The notes under the pieces were generated by a model that did not search any database, was not told the DNA's origin, and saw nothing but the letters and a program-made list of their open reading frames with translations. DNA of 64,000 nucleotides from Methanothermobacter thermautotrophicus (GTDB lineage Archaea > Methanobacteriota > Methanobacteria > Methanobacteriales > Methanothermobacteraceae), in the NCBI RefSeq assembly GCF_014889545.1, contig NZ_QKOF01000005.1, positions 248,001 to 312,000 of the forward strand, in the 5' to 3' direction. The position numbers and the translations under genes are program-made. Of the stretch, positions 26,965 through 35,989 are shown piece after piece. Position 1 is the stretch's first letter. Each line of letters begins with the position of its first letter.

Positions 26965-27981
26965 CTATCTGAAATGTCTGCGGGCATCCCATATTCGCCT
27001 CATGGACTTCAAACCTCCCCTGGGTCCAGCGAATTCATGGAAATCTTCTACAAGCTCTGAAAGTTTACTTAAAGCAACCTCAGCATCCCGGACAATACTC
27101 GCTGCTTCCGGTGGCCTCACATCATCCACCATATCCCTCAGATCTCCAGCATCAGCAACAGGTATCCCCACCTGACGGGCAAGATCAACACTGGCATGCC
27201 TCACATGGAATCCCCTTATCTTAATGGATGGGACACCCAGTACCGCCGCCTCTATCGTAACCCCCATTCCAGCACCATATACCATGAGGTCAGCGGCGCT
27301 CATAAGGGATGGGAGGTCAACGAAACCCTCAAGGACCTCCACGTTTCCGGATCTTACAAAGCCCCTGACATAATCAGGGCTGAAACGGAAGGGGACAACC
27401 AGGACTCTCCTATCAAGTGCTTCAACCCCTGAGATAACCTCAGGTACGTCCCTCCTCCTCAGGTCACCGCCGAGTACAAGGAGGGTGTAGTCCCTTATCC
27501 CCGGGTCTTCAATGTGGAGGCGGCTCACATAGAGGGCGTGGGGGTATCCTCCGATGACCTCAACATTCTCAAGGAGGTACTCGTCCTCAAGGTAATCCCT
27601 GTACTCAGCTGAAGGTGCCGTTACAGTGTCTGCGAAGGCTATCATCTCGATGGGGTTGTAGATATCCTGTTCAACGTGGATTACACCGATGCCCCTGAGG
27701 CGTGAAGCTGCTATGGCCTTCCTGACGTCACCGGCATTTCCACATGTGAGGACTAGGTCAGGGTCTATCACCCCGAGGTGCCTCCAGGTCCTAAGGATAT
27801 CCCTCAGGACAAGTACTCCGACCTCAACAGCCCTTCCTGAACGGCTCCTCCCTGCACCCATGGTGTAGAATCGTGAACAGAGACCATCAAGGATATCCCT
27901 GACACCATTCCCGTGACAGAGGCAGTGATAATCATGTCCCGTATCCTCCATCAGGGGGTGGAATGTCTTTGCAGGGGCCAT
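26965..27981 (-). CDS. GT-B type glycosyltransferase/UDP-GlcNAc epimerase-like protein
   Basis: The 338-residue protein resembles GT-B glycosyltransferases of the MurG/DUF354 kind. The acceptor half has VLTCGNAGDVRKAIAA and GVIHVEQDIYNP. The donor half has LLVLGGDLRRRDV, then the FVDLPSLMSAADLMVYGAGMGVTIEAAVLGVPSI signature. The stop of the upstream polymerase gene sits one base before this ATG. The usual first beta-strand (LRLAVAAE) lies upstream of the ATG with no ATG, GTG or TTG, so the real start may be non-canonical. It probably adds a sugar to a surface glycan. Confidence 0.72.
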   Translation of the reverse strand: MAPAKTFHPLMEDTGHDYHCLCHGNGVRDILDGLCSRFYTMGAGRSRSGRAVEVGVLVLRDILRTWRHLGVIDPDLVLTCGNAGDVRKAIAASRLRGIGVIHVEQDIYNPIEMIAFADTVTAPSAEYRDYLEDEYLLENVEVIGGYPHALYVSRLHIEDPGIRDYTLLVLGGDLRRRDVPEVISGVEALDRRVLVVPFRFSPDYVRGFVRSGNVEVLEGFVDLPSLMSAADLMVYGAGMGVTIEAAVLGVPSIKIRGFHVRHASVDLARQVGIPVADAGDLRDMVDDVRPPEAASIVRDAEVALSKLSELVEDFHEFAGPRGGLKSMRRIWDARRHFR

Positions 27982-27982
27982 T

Positions 27983-29062
27983 TCAGCTGCAACTGCCAGC
28001 CTCAGAGTAACACCTCCAGAGAACGTATATTATTGATATGGATGCTATGAGGTAGAATATCCAGACCACGAGGTCTGTGGGTCCTGTTTCAACCCACACC
28101 ATTGTCTGGGCCAGTAGGATGGAGTATATTCCTGTGAAGAATCCGCCGATACTTCCCTGAATTCTGTGCATAAGCCCCAGGATTAGTCCTATTATAAACA
28201 TCTGGAAGAGCATCGCATGTAACCCGAAATCCAGGAGGGCGGGTCCAAAGATCAGGGATGTTGTGGAGTGCCTGTAACCTAGTACAGCCTCTCCAACGAT
28301 TGCCCTGGGGTCGATGGAGTGGAGGTATCCTGTCAGGGTGTAATATAGGAGTTTCCCTCCTGTTGCACCCTGGATGGACAGTATCCTGTCAAAAACTGTG
28401 AGGGTGTAGCCTGCCCTGTAGAGGAGGAGCTCCACAGGGTTAAGTGTCCAGGTCTGCCACTCAATGGATTTAACCGCAACGTATCCAACAAGCAGAGCTG
28501 CCACTGCAAGTACAGAGATTAAAACCCCCAGTTCCCTCCAGGATGGCCTCAGAGAATAGTAGAGGGTTATGGTGCCACTGAGGAGTATTACCACCACGGT
28601 CGTCCTGTATCCTGTAAGGGCGAAGATGATGGCCCCCATGAGGAGGGGGAAGTAATATTTTCTCTCAGGGTATGCTGCAAGGAGCATGTTGATGGATGGG
28701 AGAAATACCAGGTATGAAATGAACCATAACTTTGTGACGGCCCTTGCCTTGAGGTATCCGCTGAATAGTGGAATTCCCCCCAGGATATACAGGTTAATGG
28801 CCTGGATGAGAAGTCCTGCAGCCACAGCCGCGACCAGGAAGGATTCAGATAACTCAGGTGTCCATATTTCACCTATTCTGAGCCATGATGATAGGTAAAC
28901 ACCTGCGGTGAGGGCTGCAGCTCCGGTGACTATGTAGATGATGGAAAGGGCTGAAGGTGGTTCAAGTCCCCTCAGGCTCATTCCTGTTCCAGCCAGGGCC
29001 ATGGCAATGTAGATTATAATTACAGCCACCAGGGAGTATGGTGAAAAGACATCAAACCTCAT
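27983..29062 (-). CDS. Oligosaccharide repeat-unit polymerase-like membrane protein
   Basis: The 359-residue protein has about ten hydrophobic helices and a central cytoplasmic/extracellular loop with LTGYRTTVVVILLSG. This pattern is typical of archaeal oligosaccharide repeat-unit (Wzy-like) polymerases. ATG 29062 was chosen because GGAGGG lies six bases upstream; the longer upstream frame overlaps cfbB. The glycosyltransferase follows with one base between stop and start. Together with the flippase at 21-22.5 kb it points to a Wzx/Wzy-like surface polysaccharide route. Confidence 0.78.
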   Translation of the reverse strand: MRFDVFSPYSLVAVIIIYIAMALAGTGMSLRGLEPPSALSIIYIVTGAAALTAGVYLSSWLRIGEIWTPELSESFLVAAVAAGLLIQAINLYILGGIPLFSGYLKARAVTKLWFISYLVFLPSINMLLAAYPERKYYFPLLMGAIIFALTGYRTTVVVILLSGTITLYYSLRPSWRELGVLISVLAVAALLVGYVAVKSIEWQTWTLNPVELLLYRAGYTLTVFDRILSIQGATGGKLLYYTLTGYLHSIDPRAIVGEAVLGYRHSTTSLIFGPALLDFGLHAMLFQMFIIGLILGLMHRIQGSIGGFFTGIYSILLAQTMVWVETGPTDLVVWIFYLIASISIIYVLWRCYSEAGSCS

Positions 29063-29105
29063 GGATGGCCCTCCAGGTTTCCAGGTCAACCGGAATCCCC
29101 TCATT

Positions 29106-30449
29106 CTAAAACTCCCATGCATTCCTTGTGAAGTTTGCAGCAAACTGTGGGCAGGAAGCGGCATGTATATGGATGTAGCTTGCAAGGGCTGAGCCGGATG
29201 TGATACCATCAAGTGAATCCACTATACCCCTCCCCCGAAGGACCCTGAAGGCGAATTTTCCGCCTGAAGCCCCCTGGACCCTCGAGTAGTGGAACTCATG
29301 TCCCCTGAATTTATCACCACCCTCTGTGATGGGGTTATCCCTCAAGGCCTCGGCTATCACGTAGCTCAGCCCCTGAACCCGCCCTGTCATTTCGGCTGGG
29401 TGTGGGAAAACGCCGCACATTTCACGCCCATCTATTGACCTCATGAGATACATGAGGCCTCCGCATTCACCGAAGATGGGCCTCCCATCTGAGTGGAACC
29501 TCCGGATGGACTTCCTCATTGAGGTGTTGGATTCAAGTTCCCCTGCAAATACCTCAGGGTATCCCCCACCGATGTAGATGGCATCAACATCTGGAAGCTC
29601 CTCATCATGGAGGGGACTGAAGGGAACCACAGATGCTGCGTTGTCCTCAAGGGCTTCAAGGTTCTCCTGGTAGTAGAAGTTAAAGGCCTCGTCAATGGCC
29701 ACGCCTATCCTCACCCTTTTACTGTTTTTCTTCTGCCAGAGGGGTTCCCTTTCACCCCTTATTCTCCCTGCAGAGGACATTATATCCTGAAGGGCCTCAA
29801 GGTCGATGTATTCCTCCATTGCGAGGCCCCACCTATCGATGTGGGCTGCGATGGTATCCCTTTCAACTGCGGGGACAAGGCCAAGGTGTCTCTGTTCAAC
29901 CTCAAGTTCGCTGCTGCGGGGGATGCCTCCAATAACAGCTGTGCCTGTCAGTTCCTCCACAGCCCTCTTTGTCTTGAGGTAGTGCCTCCTGTTCTTAACC
30001 TGGTTCAGTATGACACCCTCTATTTTAACCTCCCTGTCGAGACTTCTGAATCCGAGGACCATTGCTGCAGCGCTCTTAACAAGGCTCCTTGAGTTTATTA
30101 TAAGTACTACTGGCGCATCGAGGGCCTTTGCAACGGATGCTGTACTCCCAGTATCTCCTACCGGACTTATACCTTCATATAATCCCCTTACACCCTCTAT
30201 TATACCCATTCGGGCCCCTGATGATTCCATGGCCCTTGTGAATGCCTCCCTTATCTGGGCGTCTGTCATGAAGAATGAGTCAAGGTTCCTTGATTTGTTG
30301 CCGGTGGCCATGGTATGATATGAGGGGTCTATGTAGTCGGGGCCCACCTTGAAGGGCTGCACTCCTCTACCTGAGAGCGCCTTCATTATCCCTGTTGCTA
30401 TGGTGGTCTTACCCACTGCACTCCCTGTCCCTGCAAGTACAACTCTCAT
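29106..30449 (-). CDS. cfbB: Cobyrinate/Ni-sirohydrochlorin a,c-diamide synthase
   Basis: The 447-residue protein has an N-terminal P-loop dethiobiotin-synthetase-like domain ([21 protein letters not shown]) and a C-terminal class I glutamine amidotransferase-like domain with [10 protein letters not shown] as nucleophile elbow. It amidates the a and c carboxylates of Ni-sirohydrochlorin for F430, and homologs do the same for cobyrinate (CbiA). In methanogens the two roles are hard to separate by sequence. With cfbD at 11.7-12.9 kb, two of the F430 steps are encoded in this window. Confidence 0.88.
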   Translation of the reverse strand: MRVVLAGTGSAVGKTTIATGIMKALSGRGVQPFKVGPDYIDPSYHTMATGNKSRNLDSFFMTDAQIREAFTRAMESSGARMGIIEGVRGLYEGISPVGDTGSTASVAKALDAPVVLIINSRSLVKSAAAMVLGFRSLDREVKIEGVILNQVKNRRHYLKTKRAVEELTGTAVIGGIPRSSELEVEQRHLGLVPAVERDTIAAHIDRWGLAMEEYIDLEALQDIMSSAGRIRGEREPLWQKKNSKRVRIGVAIDEAFNFYYQENLEALEDNAASVVPFSPLHDEELPDVDAIYIGGGYPEVFAGELESNTSMRKSIRRFHSDGRPIFGECGGLMYLMRSIDGREMCGVFPHPAEMTGRVQGLSYVIAEALRDNPITEGGDKFRGHEFHYSRVQGASGGKFAFRVLRGRGIVDSLDGITSGSALASYIHIHAASCPQFAANFTRNAWEF

Positions 30450-30531
30450 GTATGATGGTCAGCGCTCAATTTATTTAAATTATTGGTAGAAGATGGATCA
30501 GAGAAAAAATTATTGAAGTTGATGGGTTGTA

Positions 30532-31017
30532 TCAGTACCTGGTGAGGTACCTTGCCCTTGATGTGTGTGACTTTCCATGTACAAGACAGAAGTCTGCATC
30601 ACAGTGACTGCATACCCACATCCCCTCTGGACATGTGGGGCCCTCCTCATATCTCAGTACGCCGTCCCTGCCACAGAATGGGCAGTGGTTCCTGAAGATT
30701 GACCTGTGTTCAGCATAGTCTGTGTGGAGGGAGCATGAACATCTACCCACCGATTCAACGTACTGTGAAGTTACTCTGTGATATGATGCTCCAACATCCC
30801 TTGATGTGCGTCTGTAGGCCCTCACGTGTTTCCTCTTGTAGACCTTCTTCCTGTAGTATGCCTTTGTATGGATCTTCTTCCTGTACTTGGATGCTGCATC
30901 AACCTTCACTGGCTCCGCACCCAGCCTTGTTCCTCCATCCTCAGCATCATAGGAAGCAGCTATGCCTCCTGCAGCAATGGATAGAAGGAATATGGATGTA
31001 ATAAAAAATCGCTTAAT
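30532..31017 (-). CDS. Secreted basic Cys-rich zinc-ribbon-like protein, apparent AUU start
   Basis: The obvious GTG frame starts at 30909. The frame stays open upstream and encodes a clear signal peptide, KRFFITSIFLLSIAAGG, then IAASYDAEDGG. No ATG, GTG or TTG precedes it; the only codon placed correctly is ATT at 31015-31017, seven bases after GGAGG at 31025-31029. The 161-residue product has a Lys/Arg/Tyr-rich middle and a tail with CSC, CPFC, C, CSHC and C, resembling paired zinc ribbons. It should be exported. No family was recognised. A TATA box lies near 31081-31097. Alternatively an ATG was mutated. Confidence 0.72.
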   Translation of the reverse strand: MKRFFITSIFLLSIAAGGIAASYDAEDGGTRLGAEPVKVDAASKYRKKIHTKAYYRKKVYKRKHVRAYRRTSRDVGASYHRVTSQYVESVGRCSCSLHTDYAEHRSIFRNHCPFCGRDGVLRYEEGPTCPEGMWVCSHCDADFCLVHGKSHTSRARYLTRY

Positions 31018-31506
31018 TGTACCGCCTCCAATCCAGAAAGATGTATCATTCCCTCTGGATGGTATGGATATAAATCTGAAGGTATATATAAATATTTTGC
31101 CTCTAAATCAAAAAAGAAGCTTGAATAAAACTCTTTTTTTCAATTTAAACTCTATTATTCCTTTTCAAATATGCTGATAATGGCCATCCACTTTTTATTT
31201 CCTCTTTAAACCTCTTTGACAATATAAATCGTCTTTTTCAAAAAATAAGTCATTTCAGGCTCTTTTATGCTTATGATGCTCCAGTGGATTGTACTTAAAT
31301 GGGTTAAAACTGCTAAATGGACCATTTTAGGGTTTCAGGAAAATTAAATCACATTTAAGAGCACTTATAGCCGTAAATAAGCATTAATATTCCCATATAT
31401 GCATTTTATGTAATCAAGGCAGATCTAATGGTTAACATTACAGTAATGGAGATCCATGGGGGGTCAGATGCAAGGGTAAAAAATTAATAGAAGCCCACAC
31501 ATAAAT
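31018..31506. promoter_or_regulatory. A/T-rich divergent intergenic region with two promoters
   Basis: This 489-base stretch shows no coding frame. On the minus strand, 31081-31097 contains TTTATATATA, suited to the secreted Cys-rich gene. At the other end, 31478-31490 contains AAAAAATTAATAG about 25 bases before the radical SAM start, suggesting a leaderless transcript. The middle (31130-31400) is A/T-rich with T-runs but no clear structure. Confidence 0.45.
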
Positions 31507-32616
31507 ATGATTATGAGTCTAGGTGAAAGGGTCCAGGTCCTAAGTGACAGCGCCCAGTTTGACCTCTGTGATTACAGCGCTGACCCTTCCCAGCGGAATA
31601 CTGCCGTCCCTGGCATCTACTACAGCAGTTACCGGGGCTGCAGGGTTCCCCTATTCAAGGTGCTCCTCACCAACAGGTGCTGCAATGACTGCAGGTACTG
31701 TATAAACAGCTCCTGTGAGATGCCGGTGGAGCTCAGCCCGGAGGAGATTGCCCGGGTATTCCTTGACTACTATGAGAGGCGGTATGTTGACGGCCTCTTC
31801 CTTAGTTCCGGTGTCAGCCATGACCCCCATGAAACCATGGAGCGTCTCATAGAAACCCTCAGGATCCTCCGTCTGGAAGGCTATGGTGGTTACATACACC
31901 TCAAGATTATCCCTGGATCCTCCATGGATAGTATAAAGAGGGCCATGGAGCTTGCAAGCCGTGTGAGTATCAACATCGAGACAGCCACCCCTGACGGCTT
32001 GGATGAGCTTTCATCGACCAAGGATTATGGTGTTGATATACTGAGGAGAATGAGGTGGATCCACAGGTTCAGGAAGAGGCACCCTGAACTTGCCCCCTCA
32101 GGTCAGAGCACACAGCTCATGGTCGGGGCCGTTGATGAAACAGATGAGGATATAGTGAAAAGGGTCAGTTGGATCCATGACCGTTTTTCAATTAAAAGGG
32201 TCTACTTCAGTGGTTTTCAGCCCATGGAGGGCACTCCCCTCGAATCCAGGAATGAAGCTGATTCTATGAGGGTTCTGAGGCTTTATCAGGCGGATTCGCT
32301 CATCAGTTCCTATGGTTTCAGACCAGATGAGCTCAGATTCAGTGAGGGCTACCTTGACACGGACATTGACCCGAAATATGCCGCTGCAGTGGATATGGAT
32401 ATCTTCCCTGTTGACCTTGAGAGCGCACCCTACCATGAAATCATAAGGGTGCCCGGGATCGGCCCCAGGTCTGCCAGGAGAATAATTGAGATGCGTAGCA
32501 GAACACGCCTCACACCTGCAGTGCTCAGGAAGATGGGTGTGAGGTTAAAGAGAGCAGAACCATTCATATACCTTGATGGCTTCCAGTCCACGCTGAGTGA
32601 CTGGAGTAAGCCATGA
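31507..32616 (+). CDS. Radical SAM protein with C-terminal helix-hairpin-helix (putative DNA modification/repair type)
   Basis: The 369-residue protein has the radical SAM motif C58xxxC62xxC65 (CCNDCRYC) in an AdoMet barrel. A C-terminal helix-hairpin-helix (VPGIGPRSARRIIEMR) suggests DNA binding. This architecture matches a family annotated as putative DNA modification/repair radical SAM proteins, often encoded beside a uracil-DNA-glycosylase-like partner. That partner is not adjacent here. No ribosome site precedes ATG 31507 or ATG 31513, and the TATA position suggests leaderless translation. Confidence 0.85.
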   Translation: MIMSLGERVQVLSDSAQFDLCDYSADPSQRNTAVPGIYYSSYRGCRVPLFKVLLTNRCCNDCRYCINSSCEMPVELSPEEIARVFLDYYERRYVDGLFLSSGVSHDPHETMERLIETLRILRLEGYGGYIHLKIIPGSSMDSIKRAMELASRVSINIETATPDGLDELSSTKDYGVDILRRMRWIHRFRKRHPELAPSGQSTQLMVGAVDETDEDIVKRVSWIHDRFSIKRVYFSGFQPMEGTPLESRNEADSMRVLRLYQADSLISSYGFRPDELRFSEGYLDTDIDPKYAAAVDMDIFPVDLESAPYHEIIRVPGIGPRSARRIIEMRSRTRLTPAVLRKMGVRLKRAEPFIYLDGFQSTLSDWSKP

Positions 32617-32745
32617 ATGTTCTGAATATGCGAATATAGATTGGATTGGATCAGAGGGTACATAGCTCAATCAACAGAACACCCCGGCAAGTCCACACAA
32701 AAAAAGTAAACCAGGAAGCAACTCCAAGAACCAGTAAAAAATAAA

Positions 32746-33039
32746 CTAAAGCTCAGAGAACATATCCCATATGTCAGGGTACTTCTCCCTCACTGCCCGC
32801 TCTATGAGGTAAGATGCCTCCTTACTTATGCTGAATTCTGGCTGTGTCTTTTTAAGGTACCTCAAAACAGCTGCTGATCTTGCAGACCACAGGGTCACCC
32901 TTGGATTCTTCTTAACTTCCCTTATGACCTCCTGTACGCGGATATCATCATCCTTTCCTTTATCTATTTCAGGTTCCTTCCTTGTCCTTGACTGGATCAG
33001 TGCATCCAGTCCCATTCCAAGACCCTTCTTCTGTGTCAT
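32746..33039 (-). CDS. Short ParA partner with ParB-like N-terminal motif
   Basis: The 97-residue protein starts MTQKKGLGMGLDALIQS, very close to the N-terminal ParA-activating motif of ParB/Spo0J (KKGLGxGLDALI). The ParB CTPase fold and HTH are absent. The remainder is a charged linker and a helical domain of about 50 residues (KKNPRVTLWSARSAAVLRYL to YPDIWDMF). GGAGGG from the end of parA lies just before ATG 33039, so it is translated with parA. Function is inferred: it could activate the ParA ATPase and bind an unknown cargo or DNA site. Confidence 0.75.
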   Translation of the reverse strand: MTQKKGLGMGLDALIQSRTRKEPEIDKGKDDDIRVQEVIREVKKNPRVTLWSARSAAVLRYLKKTQPEFSISKEASYLIERAVREKYPDIWDMFSEL

Positions 33040-33040
33040 C

Positions 33041-33811
33041 CTATCCCTCCATCTCAAGTATTTCGGCTGCAAGTTTCATGTAGGCCTCCGTACCTGTACT
33101 TTCAGGGTCATAGGTTATGCAGGGCTTGCCATGGCTGGGGGCCTCAGCAAGGCGGACGTTCCTGGGTATCCTTGTCCTGAAGATGTTCTCCCTTTCACCG
33201 AAGAACTTCTCAACCTCCCTCTGGACGTCCCTTGCAAGTCGTGTCCTTGAATCGTAGAGTGTCAGCAGTATCCCCTTTACTGGGCAGGGACTCTGGAGGC
33301 GTTCTTCCACCAGGTTCATTGTCCTGAGGAGGTCTGCCATGCCCTCAAGGGCGTAGTATTCTGCCTGTATGGGTATTATGACACTGTCGGATGCCACCAG
33401 GGCGTTTAGTGTGAGGATGCCCAGGGATGGTGGGGCATCTATGAATATGTAGTCAAAATCATTCCTCACATCCCCAAGTGACTCCTGGAGTATGGCATGG
33501 TAGCCTATCTCACTGCTGAGCTCTATCTCGGCACCGCTGAGGGATATGTTGCTGGGTGCTATGTAGAGGTCCTGGAGTTCGGCGGGCATTATCACAGAGG
33601 ATAGTGTTGCCTTTCTGGTGAGGACCGTGTATATTGTTGAATCAAGCTCCGACTTGTTTATCCCGAACCCTGTGGTTGCATTACCCTGGGGGTCCATGTC
33701 GATTACAAGAACCCTCCTGTCAAGGAGTGAAAGTGCTGCTGATAGGTTAACGGCTGTCGTTGTCTTTCCACAGCCACCCTTCTGGTTTATGATTGAAATT
33801 ACCTCTCCCAT
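33041..33811 (-). CDS. ParA/Soj family partition ATPase
   Basis: The 256-residue ATPase has the deviant Walker A motif KGGCGKTT at residues 11-18, DMDPQGNATTGFG (Walker A') and FDYIFIDAPPSLG (Walker B). It lacks an N-terminal HTH, as in chromosomal Soj-type ParA. These proteins dimerise on ATP, coat DNA and move or position cargo. The partner gene follows one base after its stop. A long palindrome lies just upstream at 33841-33874. Homologs usually sit near replication origins; whether that holds here cannot be seen. Confidence 0.93.
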   Translation of the reverse strand: MGEVISIINQKGGCGKTTTAVNLSAALSLLDRRVLVIDMDPQGNATTGFGINKSELDSTIYTVLTRKATLSSVIMPAELQDLYIAPSNISLSGAEIELSSEIGYHAILQESLGDVRNDFDYIFIDAPPSLGILTLNALVASDSVIIPIQAEYYALEGMADLLRTMNLVEERLQSPCPVKGILLTLYDSRTRLARDVQREVEKFFGERENIFRTRIPRNVRLAEAPSHGKPCITYDPESTGTEAYMKLAAEILEMEG

Positions 33812-33840
33812 CTCATCACCTGATGAATACAGGTTATAAT

Positions 33841-33880
33841 TTATAACTTATAAAGTATATCTTATAAGTTATAAGTTATC
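33841..33880. promoter_or_regulatory. 13-bp-arm palindrome upstream of parA
   Basis: TTATAACTTATAA at 33841-33853 and its exact reverse complement at 33862-33874 flank the eight-base centre AGTATATC. A further half unit follows to 33880. It lies 30 bases upstream of the parA start and directly after the thrS stop, so it may be the parA promoter plus operator, or a centromere-like site. The half-site is the same word found upstream of leuA and uppP. Confidence 0.7.
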
Positions 33881-33895
33881 AGATTAAAAAATTTA

Positions 33896-35713
33896 TTAGA
33901 AGTTTATCCTCTCGGATAGTTTAACAGGCAGGGGCAGTCTCCTGAAGGGCATCCCATCTGTTTCCGCTCTGATTCGTTCTATGAGCTCATCCACGCTCAT
34001 CTGAAGCTTTTCACCTGTTTCCCTCACATTGACCGTGAGTTTACCCTCCAGCTCACTGTCACCTATAACAACAACGTAGGGGACCCAGTCCTGGGCCGCA
34101 TTCCTTATCTTCTTCCCGAGGGTCTCTGACCGGTCGTCCAGATCAGCCCTTATGTCACCTGCAATAAGTTTCGATACGAGGTCGCTGGCATACTCCATGT
34201 GGCGCTCAGCAATTGGAAGCACACGTACCTGGGTGGGGGAGAGCCAGACAGGCAGCATGGGGGGTTTTTCATCCATTTCAATGGCTGTTTTCTCTAGAAG
34301 ACTGCATATAACCCTCTCAATACTGCCGGTTGGACTGCAGTGGAGTATTATAGGGTTTACCTCATCCTCATCACGGTTAACATAGGTTATCCCGAACCTC
34401 TCCCCGCTTTCAACGTCAATCTGAACCGTTGGGTTCTCTATCGGTCTTCCAAGGTAATCTATGGCTGCGAAGTCCATCTTGGCAATCCAGTAGTGCTTTC
34501 TTGATGGCAGTATCTCCAGGAGTACGGGTTTCCCGATCCTATCCACTACCTCATGGACCCATTCCCTGTACTCCTCATAGAAGTCAGCTGTGGCCCTGAA
34601 TATGACCTCATAGTTAACCTGGAGGTCCTGACCGGTCCTCATGCACATCTCAACCTGCCTCGCGAATTCCTCAAGGGACTGGTCAAGGTCGGCGCAGACC
34701 GTGTGGAGGTCTGGCATTGTAAAGCCCCTGAGCCTCTTGAGGCCAACGACTTCACCCTTCTTTTCAAGCCGGAAGCTGTAGGTTGAGAGTTCATATATGG
34801 ACGCCGGCAGGTTCTTCCATGTGAGGAAGGAATCTGAGAGGATCCTGAAGGCTCCGAAGCAGCATGCGTATCTCAGCATGAGCTCCTTCTTGTTCTTCAT
34901 CCTGTACTGTCTTTCACCAAACTTCTCTGCATGTACCCTGATTGCCTCATCCGCAAGGTCATACATTATGGGTGTCTCAACTGGCATCGCCCCCTCACTG
35001 GTGACGAGCATGTAGACGTAGTCTGCAAGGAGGTCCCTTATCAGTCTGCCCCTTGGGTACCAGCGGAGGTGTCCCACATCTGCTGATGGCTCATAGTCTG
35101 CAAGTCCCTTCTCCCTCATGAGTCTAACGTGTGGTGGTTCTTCACCGGAGGATTCAAGTTCACCAAGCTCATATTTCACCAGGTTCTCAAGGTCCCTGTT
35201 TTTGAACTCGAAGTCCTCGGGTTTGACTGTCTCTCCCCTGTAGAGTATGAACCACTCTGATTCCTCGCTCTCCTCCTCCACCTTTGGGGGCTGTGGCCTG
35301 ATGGTCCTTGAGAGCTCTGATAGAGGGTGGCCCTTGCAGGATATCTTGAAGGCCTTGTACCACCCGAAGGGAACCCTTGAGACCTCAACACCCTCCCTGC
35401 GGAGGGCTGATTCCATCCCCTCAAGGATCTCCACCGCTGTTTTGGGGGAGCTGAGTGAGGAGCTGAGGTGTGCGTATGGATATATCACAACATTCTCCGC
35501 CTTAACGTCATTGAAAACCTTTATTATTTCATTAACCGCGTTTTCAATTACTGATTCCGGGTTATCCTCATCCCCTGACTCCACAGCTGTGAAAACCACC
35601 AGGGACTCCCTGAAATCTCCCTGCATCTTATCTTCAGGGATTTCCTCTGCTATCCCTGTTTTATTCTTTGTCTCGTATTTCAAGTAATCAGAGTGAATTA
35701 ACAGTATCCTCAT
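33896..35713 (-). CDS. thrS: Threonyl-tRNA synthetase, archaeal type
   Basis: The 605-residue class II synthetase has an N-terminal archaeal editing domain (residues 1-145, [14 protein letters not shown]), which resembles D-aminoacyl-tRNA deacylase and removes serine from tRNA-Thr. The catalytic core includes [41 protein letters not shown] and [17 protein letters not shown], and an anticodon-binding domain ends the protein. Length is normal. Two tandem TATA-like repeats lie upstream. The gene runs into the parA operon on the same strand, with the palindrome between them. Confidence 0.95.
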   Translation of the reverse strand: MRILLIHSDYLKYETKNKTGIAEEIPEDKMQGDFRESLVVFTAVESGDEDNPESVIENAVNEIIKVFNDVKAENVVIYPYAHLSSSLSSPKTAVEILEGMESALRREGVEVSRVPFGWYKAFKISCKGHPLSELSRTIRPQPPKVEEESEESEWFILYRGETVKPEDFEFKNRDLENLVKYELGELESSGEEPPHVRLMREKGLADYEPSADVGHLRWYPRGRLIRDLLADYVYMLVTSEGAMPVETPIMYDLADEAIRVHAEKFGERQYRMKNKKELMLRYACCFGAFRILSDSFLTWKNLPASIYELSTYSFRLEKKGEVVGLKRLRGFTMPDLHTVCADLDQSLEEFARQVEMCMRTGQDLQVNYEVIFRATADFYEEYREWVHEVVDRIGKPVLLEILPSRKHYWIAKMDFAAIDYLGRPIENPTVQIDVESGERFGITYVNRDEDEVNPIILHCSPTGSIERVICSLLEKTAIEMDEKPPMLPVWLSPTQVRVLPIAERHMEYASDLVSKLIAGDIRADLDDRSETLGKKIRNAAQDWVPYVVVIGDSELEGKLTVNVRETGEKLQMSVDELIERIRAETDGMPFRRLPLPVKLSERINF

Positions 35714-35763
35714 GCCATCACCTTGTAAGAATAATTAATGTTATTCTTTTTAAGGTGAGGGTT

Positions 35764-35810
35764 TTTAAATATTGCTCCCTTCATGGGGCGAAGCTTTAAA
35801 TATTGTTCCC
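35764..35810 (-). promoter_or_regulatory. Duplicated TATA-like element upstream of thrS
   Basis: Bases 35764-35779 and 35795-35810 match at 15 of 16 positions. On the minus strand each reads GGGA-CAATATTTAAA, a strong TATA-type sequence with a G-rich upstream edge. The copies are 31 bases apart, and the nearer one is 50-65 bases before the thrS start. This could give tandem transcription starts or an operator pair. Confidence 0.6.
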
Positions 35811-35989
35811 AATGTTGAAATGTGGCTCCAGCAGCTTTATCTACACTCAGACAGGCCAGCCAGATTATTGGACTCACTCCAGCAGCTCCGCTGAAACTTT
35901 CATGGGATTCTAAAGATTTTCAGGGGTCATGGAAAGTGGAGTGTTGCCATAAAGATAACCCTTCTTCCTGTTCAAAACGAGAACCGCCC

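Noticed and set aside
35714-35989. T-box or leader riboswitch before thrS
   Set aside because: T-boxes are bacterial, and I see only a duplicated TATA-like element, with no conserved stem-loop set.
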